Shown here: positions 24,599 through 33,494 of the stretch, one piece after another | How positions within the stretch are numbered: position 1 is the first letter of the stretch | Layout: every line of letters begins with the position of its first letter | Source of the DNA: Paractinoplanes bogorensis | GTDB taxonomy: Bacteria; Actinomycetota; Actinomycetes; Mycobacteriales; Micromonosporaceae | Assembly (NCBI RefSeq): GCF_018829635.1 | Contig: NZ_JAHKKG010000010.1 | Coordinates: forward strand, 372,001 to 436,000 | Direction of reading: 5' to 3' | Length of the DNA stretch: 64,000 nucleotides | Notes under the pieces: model-generated | Seen by the model: only the letters and a program-made list of their open reading frames with translations | Told to the model about the DNA's origin: nothing | Database searches by the model: none | Translations under genes and position numbers: made by a program

Positions 24599-25513
24599 TC
24601 AAGCGATCGCCGACACCACAGCCTTGGTAGCCGCGGCGATCAGCGCGTCGTCCCCCGTCCCGCCGTCGGTCTGGACGGCGATGACCAGGGGCCCACCGGT
24701 AGGAGGCCACACGACCGCGATGTCGTTGCGGGTCCCGTGCCCGCCGCTACCCGTCTTGTCGCCGACCTTCCAGCCCGTCGGCACCCCGGCCCGGATCAGC
24801 GCGTCCCCAGTGGTGTTGCCGACCAGCAGCTCGGTCAGCTTGTCGCGCCGATCCGGCGGCAGCACGTCACCGAGCACCATCCGTCGCAGGTCTTCGGCGA
24901 GCGCCCGCGGAGTGCTCGTATCCCGCTTGTCGCCCGGCGTGGCCTCGTTCAGTGTCGGCTCGGAGCGGCTGACGATCGTGGTCTTGTCGCCGATCGCCCG
25001 CAGTTCGCGTTGCAGGCCCGCCGGTCCGCCGATCTGCTCGAGCAGCAGGTTGGCCGCGGTGTTGTCGCTGTATTGCACGGCCGCCGCGATCAAGGCGTCA
25101 ATCGTCATCCCGGTGCTCACGTGCTTGGCCGTGATCGGAGCCCATTCGAGCAAATCCGTTTTCCCGTACGCGATGACGCGCCGACGATCGTCATCACTCA
25201 TTCGCCGCAGCAGCACACCGGCCAGCAGCGCCTTGAACGTCGAGGCGTGCGCGAACCGTTCGTCGGCGCGGTACGACATCGTCCGTCCGCTAGCGGTGTC
25301 GATCGCGTGCACGCCCACCCGCGCCCCGAACTGTTTCTCCAGCCCGCTCAACGGAAGAGCGGGCGCTGGGGACGACACGGGGGCGGGCGGCGCGGACGAC
25401 GACGGCGGGGCGGGCGGCGCGGCGTCGCTGTCGGCGCCGCTGCAACCACTCAGGACCGCGACAGCGAGGACGAGCCGGGCAAATCGCATCATGCCCCGAT
25501 TGAACACGGTCAC
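24599..25513 (-). CDS. Class A serine beta-lactamase (lipoprotein)
   Basis: A 304-residue beta-lactamase that hydrolyses beta-lactam amide bonds through an acyl-serine. All class A motifs are present: Ser91-Thr-Phe-Lys94, Ser149-Asp-Asn151, Glu185 (omega loop, EPTLNE) and Lys253-Thr-Gly. The N-terminus has a lipobox with Cys24 (VLSGC), then a Pro/Ser/Ala linker of about 30 residues, so it is anchored outside the membrane. The GTG at 25513 overlaps the esterase stop as GTGA; an internal ATG at 25492 also gives a good signal peptide. No BlaR/BlaI-type regulator is adjacent. Confidence 0.92.
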   Translation of the reverse strand: MTVFNRGMMRFARLVLAVAVLSGCSGADSDAAPPAPPSSSAPPAPVSSPAPALPLSGLEKQFGARVGVHAIDTASGRTMSYRADERFAHASTFKALLAGVLLRRMSDDDRRRVIAYGKTDLLEWAPITAKHVSTGMTIDALIAAAVQYSDNTAANLLLEQIGGPAGLQRELRAIGDKTTIVSRSEPTLNEATPGDKRDTSTPRALAEDLRRMVLGDVLPPDRRDKLTELLVGNTTGDALIRAGVPTGWKVGDKTGSGGHGTRNDIAVVWPPTGGPLVIAVQTDGGTGDDALIAAATKAVVSAIA

Positions 25514-27285
25514 GCGATCGGCCCCTCGTACGCCATCCAGAAGTCGACGGCACTCGCCCGCGGACGCGGTCTGACCGCGGTGTCGTCACCGAACTCCATC
25601 ACCCGGTCAGGCGCCCGTTCCACCGTGGGCCACGCGGGCAGTCCGGCCCCGTTCGGGTCTCCCCCACGCACGAAGTTGATCCAGTACGCACTCATCGTGT
25701 CCCGCAGCCGAAAATCCACCGGCCCGTAGTCAGCCCTCCCGTCGCGCCCCAGGTTGTCGTAGGCGTACATCACCTCGGCGCCGTGATAGGCCCCGAACTT
25801 CGCCAGCCCGTCCTCCGGCGGCACCCGCGTGAAGAAGTAGAGATAGGCCGGCGCCCGTCCGGTCTCGGACTGCAGCCGGGCCCAGCGATGCATGGCCCGC
25901 GTCATGACCCGGTCGGTGTCGGCGCGCAGCCGCGACTCGAGCACCTGCTCCTCCGTACGCCCCGGGTACAGGCCCAGGAAATCCCGCCCGTACTTCTCCC
26001 GCACCTCTTTCCCGTACGTGCCGACGTCGGTGTCCGGCGGACTGGCCAGCGCGAGCGAGGCCTCGTCGGCGTTGCTACCGACCAGAATCGGAACGTCGAG
26101 TTGTTCACCCGCCGCGTAGATCTCGGCCGGCGGCCGGGGCAGCACATACCCGTCGACCGAGGGACGCCAATGCGACTTGAGCTCGTCGGCCGCCTCCCGG
26201 ACCCGGTCGGCCGGCATCATGCGCATCTCGTCGATCGTCGCCCCACCGAGCCGCTCGGAAAGCTGACGCCCCGCGTGCTCGGCCACCGCCCGGGTGTCGC
26301 CCTGGTCGCCCCGCCCGGTGTCGCCGGTGGTGCCCATGCAGGCGCCGCTCCCACCGATGATGCCGTGCACGAGTCCCCGGGCCAGCGGCGTCGCCCCCAG
26401 CGCACAGACGCTCTCGCCACCGGCCGACTCCCCCGCGATCGTCACCCGCCCCGGATCGCCCCCGAACGCCGTGATGTTGTCCCGGATCCACCGCAGCGCG
26501 GCCACCTGGTCCAGAAGCCCGAAGTTGCTCTCCCCTGCGGCGAGCTCAGGATGGGCGAGAAAGCCGAACACCCCCAGCCGATAGTTCAGCGTCACGGTGA
26601 TGATGTCGCCGCGCGCCGCGAGGGCCTCACCGTCGTACAGGGGCAGCGCCCCCGAGCCGGTAGCGAACCCACCACCCGGGATGTAGACAAGCACCGGCCG
26701 TTTCGCGGTGGCGGTGGTAGGCCGCCAGACGTTGAGGGTCAGGCTGTCCTCGCTCACCGGATAGGGGTTGAGCAACGTGTCCTCCAGCGGAACCTCAACG
26801 ATCCGGCTCAGCGCACGGCTCCGAAACGTGGAGGTGGCCTGCACGGGAACCGCCGAAAACCGTTCCGCCGCAAAGACTTCGGAACGTCGCGGGGCAGGCT
26901 GCGGCGCACGCCAGCGCCATTCGCCGACCGGGGCCTGCGCGTAGGGAAGACCCGCAAACACTTCCACCGTACGGTCGTCGTTCGTGACACCGGTGACAGG
27001 CCCTTCGCGGGTAATGACCTCCGCAGTCGGCCGCCGGTCTTCACCTCCAGCCACCCGGGTCTGCGGCGGCGGATGGGCCACAATCGCCGTGCCACATACC
27101 AGAATCGCAGCCGCCAACCACGCACTTCTCCGCGGCGGGCCGGCCGGCCGCCGCGCGATCAGGCCGAGCGCGACCAGCAGTCCCACGACGAGAACCCAGC
27201 CCCACCACGGGCTGCGGTTGAGCCAGAGCAGACCGAATCCGAGCAGGGCGATCGGGATGAGCGGAAGCATCGGCCGAGTCGACAA
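25510..27285 (-). CDS. Membrane-anchored type B carboxylesterase
   Basis: A 591-residue protein with two to three N-terminal transmembrane helices (about residues 7-22, 28-45 and 55-70), followed by a type B carboxylesterase domain (about 88-585). Nucleophile Ser287 is in GESAGG, the oxyanion loop is GGGF at 204-207, the acid Glu is in SNADEAS (about 405) and the base His is in YHGAE (about 505). The start is the TTG at 27285 because GGTGGGA precedes it; an ATG five codons in (27270) is the alternative. It is coupled to the beta-lactamase, an unusual pairing. Ester substrates unknown. Confidence 0.88.
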   Translation of the reverse strand: MSTRPMLPLIPIALLGFGLLWLNRSPWWGWVLVVGLLVALGLIARRPAGPPRRSAWLAAAILVCGTAIVAHPPPQTRVAGGEDRRPTAEVITREGPVTGVTNDDRTVEVFAGLPYAQAPVGEWRWRAPQPAPRRSEVFAAERFSAVPVQATSTFRSRALSRIVEVPLEDTLLNPYPVSEDSLTLNVWRPTTATAKRPVLVYIPGGGFATGSGALPLYDGEALAARGDIITVTLNYRLGVFGFLAHPELAAGESNFGLLDQVAALRWIRDNITAFGGDPGRVTIAGESAGGESVCALGATPLARGLVHGIIGGSGACMGTTGDTGRGDQGDTRAVAEHAGRQLSERLGGATIDEMRMMPADRVREAADELKSHWRPSVDGYVLPRPPAEIYAAGEQLDVPILVGSNADEASLALASPPDTDVGTYGKEVREKYGRDFLGLYPGRTEEQVLESRLRADTDRVMTRAMHRWARLQSETGRAPAYLYFFTRVPPEDGLAKFGAYHGAEVMYAYDNLGRDGRADYGPVDFRLRDTMSAYWINFVRGGDPNGAGLPAWPTVERAPDRVMEFGDDTAVRPRPRASAVDFWMAYEGPIA

Positions 27286-27347
27286 CGTGTTCCCACCACA
27301 GAGTCAAGGCTGGACTGTGTTCCGACCACCGGGTGTCCACTGGGCGC

Positions 27348-27971
27348 ATGTCCCTGCCCGAGTCGCTCTTCCTGCTCAGTCTCCGCCCGGACAAGGGCCG
27401 CCTCGACGACGACAGCGCCGCCGTCCGCGGTTCCCTGCTGCGCTCGGCGGCGCTGGCCGAGCTGCGCCTGCGCGGCCTGCTGCGCGACCACGACGGTCAC
27501 CCCGAGCGCACCGACGCAGCACCGGCCCAGCCGCTGGAGCCGTTCCTGACCGAGGTACTCGACGACGTCCGTCCCGATCGCCGCCACGGCTGGTTCGAGC
27601 TGGTGCACAACAGATCAGACAAGGCCGAGGCCACCGTACGGGACCAGCTCGCCGCCAACCGCACCATCATCGTCGAGACGCACCGCGTGCTGGGCCTGCT
27701 CCCCACACAGCGCCTCACCCTGACCGATCCCACTCCCGTCGAGGCCCTGCGCGACCGGGTCCGCCGCGCACTGCACCAGGACGCCCCGATCGAGGACGCG
27801 CTGCTGGCCGTCCTGGCCGCAGACGGCAACGTGAGCACCGTCTACCGCTGGCGCGATCTGCGGGGTCAGTCGTCCGCACTACGGGCCCTACGCCAGCGAA
27901 TCGACCGCGAACTGACCGGCTTGCGCCCGGCCACCGAGGCCGCGATAGCCGTGCAGCGCTCACCCGCGTAA
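27348..27971 (+). CDS. GPP34-family protein 2
   Basis: A 207-residue GPP34 homologue starting LPESLFLLSLRPDKGRLDDD, then VRGSLLRSAALAELRLRGLL and RRHGWFELVHN, in the order seen in the first GPP34 protein but with low identity to it. The ATG at 27348 is chosen because homologous proteins start there. It diverges from the esterase-beta-lactamase operon with about 60 bp between starts. Function unknown; presence of two copies within 4 kb around the esterase and beta-lactamase suggests a linked membrane or envelope role, which is an inference. Confidence 0.82.
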   Translation: MSLPESLFLLSLRPDKGRLDDDSAAVRGSLLRSAALAELRLRGLLRDHDGHPERTDAAPAQPLEPFLTEVLDDVRPDRRHGWFELVHNRSDKAEATVRDQLAANRTIIVETHRVLGLLPTQRLTLTDPTPVEALRDRVRRALHQDAPIEDALLAVLAADGNVSTVYRWRDLRGQSSALRALRQRIDRELTGLRPATEAAIAVQRSPA

Positions 27972-27985
27972 TCCGCAGTGGCGAT

Positions 27986-28007
27986 CCGTGGCCGACGAAA
28001 GCCACGG
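27986..28007 (+). terminator. Hairpin after the second GPP34 gene
   Basis: CCGTGGC and GCCACGG form a perfect 7-bp stem with an 8-nt loop, 14 nt after the GPP34 stop. From here to 28142 I see no further feature. Confidence 0.5.
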
Positions 28008-28142
28008 TCGCATCTCCGGTTCTCGCTCGGCGACGTGGCGCGTGCGGCCGCTGCCGGTGAAGAAGCGGATCAGGAGTGGCCGTACTGCCCGCGGTGGAAC
28101 GCGTCGCAGCGACCCATCGCGGTCAAAGGGTGAGTCTGCCTG

Positions 28143-28643
28143 TCACAAGAGTTCGAACCGGCCGTGTTCGATCGTGACTGCCACGCCGGTTGCGGCGGTC
28201 AGCGCCTGCGCCAGCGCAGCGTCCGCGTCGGCGATGCCCTCGGCCGGCGGACGAAGGTGTTCGCCGATGACGGTGACGCCGTCGAAGTCGATGTCCAGGT
28301 CGGCGATCGCACTGACCTGGAAGTTGTGGAACACGCCGGTGCCCGAGGCGATGGTGGTGAGCAGGGTGGCGGCGCGCTCGAGTTCGGCCCGGCTGTGCCG
28401 GCGTTGCTGGACGGAGACGGGGATGTTCCGGCGGCGGGCCTCGTCGACGATCTGCTGCTGGACGGGGTCGGGCGGTCCGTACCACACCAGAACGGTGGAC
28501 CCGGCCTGCGCGTCGTTGATCGAGGTGACGTAGCCGCTGTCCTCGATGCCGGGCTGGGCGAGAACCCATTCCCGCAGGTCGCTCAGCAGATGCTGGCGGC
28601 GCCAGAGAGCCTCTTCCTCAGTCGTCCATTGCTCGGGTGTCAT
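28143..28643 (-). CDS. Hypothetical protein
   Basis: A 166-residue soluble protein with no signal peptide or membrane helix. Residues 15-75 (RQHLLSDLREWVLAQPGIEDSGYVTSINDAQ and VLVWYGPPDPVQQQIVDEARRR) look like a small alternating alpha/beta unit, and the rest is mixed. I do not recognise a family. GCGAGG lies upstream of the ATG at 28643, and codon use matches the neighbours, so it is likely to be real. It stands alone between two divergently arranged units. The 265 bp between it and the next gene hold no clear feature beyond AT-richer bases near 28861-28885. Confidence 0.6.
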   Translation of the reverse strand: MTPEQWTTEEEALWRRQHLLSDLREWVLAQPGIEDSGYVTSINDAQAGSTVLVWYGPPDPVQQQIVDEARRRNIPVSVQQRRHSRAELERAATLLTTIASGTGVFHNFQVSAIADLDIDFDGVTVIGEHLRPPAEGIADADAALAQALTAATGVAVTIEHGRFELL

Positions 28644-28908
28644 GAGGGCCTCGCTCTGCCTCGCATTGTCTCGCCCTCCGATCGTCGCGGACAGGCCATC
28701 GGGCCAGAGTAGGTGTCCGACCGAGCGTTACTCGCTCGTTGTGGCTTCGGTTACGCCGACGGCGGTTGCCTGCGGAGCCGCGGCTGGAGATCGAGGGCTC
28801 GGCCGGCGAGTCAGCGCTCGGCCGTGACCGCGTAGGAGACGGTGGCGCCGACAGAAGGCGTTGTCAATGACGTAGACTATAGGTGTGACGCCGGGGTAGC
28901 GTGCGGCC

Positions 28909-29802
28909 ATGTCTTGGGAAGCGGTCGACGCGGTTCGCTCCGACGTGGTTCGGGACGGGGTGCGGACGGCGGTGTGGCGGGCCGGGCGGGGATCGCCGGT
29001 GCTGCTGTTGCACGGCTATCCGCAATGCCACCTGATGTGGCGGCACGTGGCCGCCGACCTGGCTCGCGACCACGAAGTCGTGGTGACCGACCTGCGGGGT
29101 TACGGCGCGTCGTCGGCCCCGCCGGATGATGCTGAGCACACCGTCTACAGCAAGCGTGAGATGGCCGCCGACCAGGCGCGGGTGATGCGCGAGCTCGGGC
29201 ACGAGCGGTTCGCGGTGGTCGGGCACGACCGGGGTGGCCGGGTGGCCCATCGGCTCGCGCTCGACTTCCCGGAGGAGGTCACCTCGGTCGCGGTCCTCGA
29301 CATCGTGCCCACCCTGCACATGTACGAGCATGTCGACCGGGCCATGGCCGAGACCTACTTCCACTGGTTCCTGCTCAGCCGGCCGGCGCCGCTGCCCGAG
29401 GAGCTGATCGGGGCCGCGCCGGACGCCTGGATCGCCGGCCGGTTCCGGGGGCGGCACGCGGGGGGCCGGGTCATCGAGGCCGAGGCGATCGAGGCGTACG
29501 CCCGTTACTTCCGGCGCCCGGCGACGATCGCCGCCTCGTGTGCCGACTACCGAGCCGCCGCGACCACCGACCTCGCGCACGACCGGGCCGACCGTGCGGC
29601 CCGCCGCCGGCTCGGCATGCCCGTGCTCGCGGCCTGGGGCGCGACGAGCTATGTCGGGCGGCACTTCGACGTGTCCGGCACCTGGCGCGCGGTCGCCGAC
29701 CACGTGACCGGGCGGGCCCTGCCGGCCGATCATTACGTGCCCGAGGAGGCGCCGGTCGAACTGTGCGAGGCCCTGCGCGAATTCTGGAGGGTGCCACGAT
29801 GA
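28909..29802 (+). CDS. Fluoroacetate-dehalogenase-like alpha/beta hydrolase
   Basis: A 297-residue hydrolase with Asp107 as nucleophile in GHDRGGRVAHRLALD, not Ser. The pattern matches haloacetate/fluoroacetate dehalogenases and epoxide hydrolases. Other residues of the FAcD active site appear: Arg108 and Arg111 (carboxylate binding), Asp131 (LDIVPT), His152-Trp153 (YFHWFLLSRPAP, halide pocket), a Tyr near 213 and His275 (ADHYVPEEAP). It would hydrolyse C-halogen bonds of 2-haloacids, but epoxide activity is also possible. It overlaps the M20 peptidase gene by 4 nt, and so is part of a peptide-related operon. Confidence 0.85.
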   Translation: MSWEAVDAVRSDVVRDGVRTAVWRAGRGSPVLLLHGYPQCHLMWRHVAADLARDHEVVVTDLRGYGASSAPPDDAEHTVYSKREMAADQARVMRELGHERFAVVGHDRGGRVAHRLALDFPEEVTSVAVLDIVPTLHMYEHVDRAMAETYFHWFLLSRPAPLPEELIGAAPDAWIAGRFRGRHAGGRVIEAEAIEAYARYFRRPATIAASCADYRAAATTDLAHDRADRAARRRLGMPVLAAWGATSYVGRHFDVSGTWRAVADHVTGRALPADHYVPEEAPVELCEALREFWRVPR

Positions 29803-30878
29803 AGGACCGCCTCGGCCACCTGGTCGGCCTCGAGACCCCCTCCGGGGACGCGGCCCGCCTGACCGCCGCGTACGACCTGGTGTCCGCCTGGTTCGCACGG
29901 CTCGGCCGGGCGCCGGAACGGGTCGTCGTCGACGGCGTCCCGCACCTCTACTGGGCGCCGTTGTCGAGCCACAGCGTGCTGTTGCTGGGCCACATCGACA
30001 CCGTGTGGCCGGCGGGCACCGTGGACCGCCGGCCGTTCACGGTGACCGGCGACCGGGTGACCGGGCCGGGCGTGTTCGACATGAAGGCGGGCGTGGTCCT
30101 GGCCGCCGAGGCGGTCGCCCGCGTCGCCGACCCGTCGGGGGTGGCCGTGCTGCTCACCGGGGACGAGGAGGTCGGCTCGGTGACGTCGCGGGCACTGCTG
30201 GAACGGGCGGCCTCGGGCTGCCGGGCCGTGCTGGTGACCGAACCCAGCCTGGACGGCGATCTCAAGACCGCCCGCAAAGGCTGCGCCTCGTACGAGGTGA
30301 CGTTCTCGGGCCGGGCCGCCCACGCGGGGCTGGAGCCGGAGCGGGGACACAACGCCCTGGCCGAGATGGCGGCACTCGTCACGCATTGCGCGACCCTCGC
30401 CGACCGTGCGAGGGAAACCACCGTGACCCCGACTCTGGCCGTCGCCGGATCCGCGCTCAACGTGGTGCCCGCCTCGGCTCGGCTGACGCTCGACGTGCGG
30501 TCGTGGGACCTGGCCGAACTCGAGCGGGTGGACGCCGCCGTGCGTGGCTTCCGGACCGGCGACCCGGCCGTCACCATCGAGGTCGGCGGCGGCGTCAACC
30601 GGCCCCCGATGCCCGTCTCGGCCTCGGCCGGACTGGCCGGGCTGGCCCAGCGACTCGCCGCCGGACTCGGGCTGGCCGTGCCGGGCACGGTGGCCGCCGG
30701 TGGCGCGTCCGACGGCAACTTCACCGCCGCCCTCGGCATCCCCACACTCGACGGGCTGGGCGCGATCGGCGGTGGCGCCCACGCCGAGTCCGAATGGGTC
30801 GACCTGCCCTCCCTCGAAGGCCGGGCCGCCCTGCTGACCGCCCTGATCGACGCCCTGCACACCGGAGGAGAAGCATGA
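29799..30878 (+). CDS. M20-family metallopeptidase (carboxypeptidase G2-like)
   Basis: A 359-residue zinc exopeptidase or amidohydrolase. Zinc ligands and catalytic residues are visible: His65 (GHIDTVW), Asp67, Asp94 (FDMKAG), Glu123-Glu124 (TGDEEVGS), Glu148 (TEPS) and a C-terminal His in GGGAHAES. A dimerisation domain spans about 165-275. The ATG at 29799 follows GGAGG and overlaps the dehalogenase stop. It likely removes a C-terminal amino acid or an N-acyl group from peptides that enter through the ABC importer encoded at 33-39 kb. Confidence 0.9.
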   Translation: MKDRLGHLVGLETPSGDAARLTAAYDLVSAWFARLGRAPERVVVDGVPHLYWAPLSSHSVLLLGHIDTVWPAGTVDRRPFTVTGDRVTGPGVFDMKAGVVLAAEAVARVADPSGVAVLLTGDEEVGSVTSRALLERAASGCRAVLVTEPSLDGDLKTARKGCASYEVTFSGRAAHAGLEPERGHNALAEMAALVTHCATLADRARETTVTPTLAVAGSALNVVPASARLTLDVRSWDLAELERVDAAVRGFRTGDPAVTIEVGGGVNRPPMPVSASAGLAGLAQRLAAGLGLAVPGTVAAGGASDGNFTAALGIPTLDGLGAIGGGAHAESEWVDLPSLEGRAALLTALIDALHTGGEA

Positions 30879-32635
30879 CCGACAAGTGGTTCACGACTCC
30901 GCGGCTGCGGACGGTCCGGCCGGTCCGCGGCCGCAGGACCGAGGCGGCCCTGCTGATCGAGGAAGGGCGTGCCGGGACGACCGGCCGCATCTGGCCCGGC
31001 GGAGAAGGGGAGCTGCTCCCGTTCGAGGTGCCGCTCGACGCCGAGCTCACCCCCGACCTGCGCCATGTGCTCATGTTGGACGACGACGGCGGCAGCGAGG
31101 TCGGCCACCTGGTCGCGCGGCCGGTCGACGGTGGTCCCGCCGTCGATCTGACCCCGGACCGGGAGCCGTACGTGTTGCGCGGGCTGGACGTCGGTGCCGA
31201 ATCCGTGCTGATCACGGCGGTGGACGAGGCGGGCTTCCACGCCGTGCTCATCCCGGCCGCCCGTACGGTGTGGTCGTCCCCGCACGAGGCCTGGTACGCC
31301 CGGCTGTCCGCCGACGGCCGCACGATGTGCATCGACTCGACCGATCACAACCCGGGCGTCCGTCGTACGGCGGTGACAGTGGTCGACGTGGCCACCGGTG
31401 ACACCGTCGCGGTTCTCGACGACCTGCCGACCGGCCCGGTTCGCGCGACCCGATTCAGCCCGGAACCGGGCGACACTCGGCTGCTGGTGAGCACCGAACG
31501 GTCCGGATACGCGCGACCGGCGGTGTGGAACTACGCGACCGGTGCCCGCACCGACCTCGAACCGGCCGGCGTCGAGGGCGAACTGATCCCGCTCGACTGG
31601 CACGCGGCGACCGGCCGGGTTCTGGCCCTGCACGTCGACGAGGGCCGGCACCGCCTGCTGGTGCTCGACGAACGCGACGGGCGGATCCTCGACGTCGTCG
31701 ACGAGCCCGGCGCCTACGCCAACCCGGATGTGGCCGACGTGCACGACTGGCAGTGGGCCTCGTACTTCGCGCCCGACGGCACGCTGCGGGTGCTGCGGTC
31801 GAGGTGGGACCAGCCGGTGCAGGTGGTCGGCCTGATCGACCCGGCCCCGGTCCCGCCCGGGGTACGTCTCGATTCGCACATGGTCACCAGCGCCGACGGC
31901 TCGAAGGTTCAGGTGTGGTGGGCGCGCCCGCCCGGTAATAAAAAATGCGGCACCATCCTGGAGATCCACGGCGGCCCGAACCTGGTGCACGTCGACGAGT
32001 ACTCCCCGACGGCACAGGCCTGGCTGGACGCCGGTTTCGCGTACGCGGCGGTCAACTACCGGGGGTCGGTGACGTTCGGCCGGGCCTTCCGCGAGGGGTT
32101 CTGGCGGGCCGGGGTGGAGCCGGAGCTGGCCGACGTACGGGCGGCTCTCGACTTTCTCCGCGAGCAGGGCGTGGCCCGGCCCGAGTCGACCTTCGTGACC
32201 GGGGCCTCGTACGGCGGGCACATGACCCTGCAGTGCCTGGGCCGGCTGCCGGACGACTTCGCCGGCGGGTTCGCGCACGTCGCCATGGCCGACTGGGCGT
32301 CGGCGTTCGACGAGATGAACCCGGCCGTCCGCGGCGTGTGGATGACCTGGGTCGGCGGCGACGCCGAGGCGATCGCCCGGTTCTCGGCCATCACCTATGT
32401 CGGCCAGGTGCGCGGCTCGGTCTGGCTCAACCAGGGCAGCCGCGACACCCGGACGCCCGGCACCCAGATCCAGCGGTACGCCGACGCGCTGGCCGCGGCC
32501 GGCGGTGACGTGGTGCTGCACTGGTTCGACGCGGGCCACGAGCCGACCGGACTGGACCGCGAACGTGCCGACCACGAGACGATGCTGGCCCTCACCCGGC
32601 GGACGGAAAAGCGTCAGTCTTGGGAAGACAGCTGA
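30875..32635 (+). CDS. S9-family prolyl oligopeptidase
   Basis: A 586-residue serine peptidase. The first 330 residues form a beta-propeller filter; the alpha/beta-hydrolase domain carries Ser445 (GASYGG), Asp524 (SRDTRTPG) and His555 (DAGHEPTG). It cleaves short peptides. No signal peptide is seen, so it is cytosolic. GGAGGAG precedes the ATG, which overlaps the M20 stop by 4 nt. Around residues 355-357 the codons AAT AAA AAA form an odd AT-rich patch with a run of six A. The last 22 bp overlap the convergent TetR gene. Confidence 0.9.
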   Translation: MTDKWFTTPRLRTVRPVRGRRTEAALLIEEGRAGTTGRIWPGGEGELLPFEVPLDAELTPDLRHVLMLDDDGGSEVGHLVARPVDGGPAVDLTPDREPYVLRGLDVGAESVLITAVDEAGFHAVLIPAARTVWSSPHEAWYARLSADGRTMCIDSTDHNPGVRRTAVTVVDVATGDTVAVLDDLPTGPVRATRFSPEPGDTRLLVSTERSGYARPAVWNYATGARTDLEPAGVEGELIPLDWHAATGRVLALHVDEGRHRLLVLDERDGRILDVVDEPGAYANPDVADVHDWQWASYFAPDGTLRVLRSRWDQPVQVVGLIDPAPVPPGVRLDSHMVTSADGSKVQVWWARPPGNKKCGTILEIHGGPNLVHVDEYSPTAQAWLDAGFAYAAVNYRGSVTFGRAFREGFWRAGVEPELADVRAALDFLREQGVARPESTFVTGASYGGHMTLQCLGRLPDDFAGGFAHVAMADWASAFDEMNPAVRGVWMTWVGGDAEAIARFSAITYVGQVRGSVWLNQGSRDTRTPGTQIQRYADALAAAGGDVVLHWFDAGHEPTGLDRERADHETMLALTRRTEKRQSWEDS

Positions 32636-33321
32636 CGGGCGCGCTGCTCGATCGCGTCCAGCAGCAGCTCGATGCCCTCCTCGTAGACCGTCGGGTCGCC
32701 GATGCCGTGCAGATGCTCGGCGACCTGGGCGATCCGCGGATATTGCTCGGGGTCGACCTCGGCGTAGCTGGTGCGCCAGGCCATCTCGTCGGCCCGGCGC
32801 AGGGTGGCCGGCAGCGCCGTCACGGCGGCCTCGATCGAGGACAGGCTGCGCACGAAGTTGCCGAACACCCGCAGGTAGAGCACGGCCTCGGTGGGCGGCA
32901 GCCCGGCCCGCAGCAGCGCGTCGAGCGCCAGTTCCACGTTGGCGAACTCGGTCGGCCGACGGGTCGTGCGGGCGGCCATCTGCTGGGCGAACTCCGGATA
33001 GCGCAGATAGTGCTGGTGGATGCTGTCGGACAGTGACTTGAGATCGCTGCGCCAGTCGTCGGTCGGGACGTGCTTGCCGCCGTACGACTCGTTGCGCAGC
33101 GCGTCGATCAGCTCGAGGACCAGCTCGTCCTTGTCGCGGAAGTGCCGGTAGATCGACGTCGGGTGGGCGTCGAGCTCCTCGCCCAGCGCCTGGAACGTCA
33201 GGCCCTCCAGCCCGCTGCGCACGGCCACCGTCTTGGCGGCCTGGATGATCACGTCGCGACTGAGGCTGTCGCGTGCGCGCCGGGGCCGTCGGGGTCGCTC
33301 GCTGGCGGCTGGCTTCACCAT
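32614..33321 (-). CDS. TetR-family transcriptional regulator
   Basis: A 235-residue TetR-type repressor. The N-terminal HTH spans about residues 22-66 (SRDVIIQAAKTVAVRSG then FQALGEELDAHPTSIYRHFRDKDELV) and the ligand domain makes up the rest. It lies between the two peptide-related operons: convergent with the dehalogenase-peptidase operon and divergent from the peptide ABC operon. A perfect inverted repeat at 33365 in the divergent promoter is its probable operator. The inducer may be a peptide or derivative. Confidence 0.9.
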   Translation of the reverse strand: MVKPAASERPRRPRRARDSLSRDVIIQAAKTVAVRSGLEGLTFQALGEELDAHPTSIYRHFRDKDELVLELIDALRNESYGGKHVPTDDWRSDLKSLSDSIHQHYLRYPEFAQQMAARTTRRPTEFANVELALDALLRAGLPPTEAVLYLRVFGNFVRSLSSIEAAVTALPATLRRADEMAWRTSYAEVDPEQYPRIAQVAEHLHGIGDPTVYEEGIELLLDAIEQRARQLSSQD

Positions 33322-33364
33322 GAACGCATCCTATTCCCCCGCAGTCACGGCGTACGTCTTCGCG

Positions 33365-33385
33365 TTAGTCAATCAAGATGACTAA
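33365..33385. promoter_or_regulatory. Inverted repeat, candidate TetR operator
   Basis: TTAGTCA-N7-TGACTAA has perfect 7-bp arms in an AT-richer stretch, 44 nt upstream of the TetR start and 110 nt before the ABC binding-protein gene. The location fits a repressor site acting on both directions. Confidence 0.6.
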
Positions 33386-33494
33386 GACCCTTGCTAAGCG
33401 ATGAACAGCGCCCTACGCTCGGCACACCCGCCACGTCCGGACGGGGATTCGCACCGATCCGCTCCGCCAGCCGCGTACGTTGAGGAGTGCAGCC

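Noticed and set aside
29948..32575. Very long open frame (875 codons) on the reverse strand
   Set aside because: It is antisense to the M20 and S9 peptidase genes, has shadow-like composition (Arg, Gly, Pro, His rich) and no domain. High GC makes stop codons rare in antisense frames.
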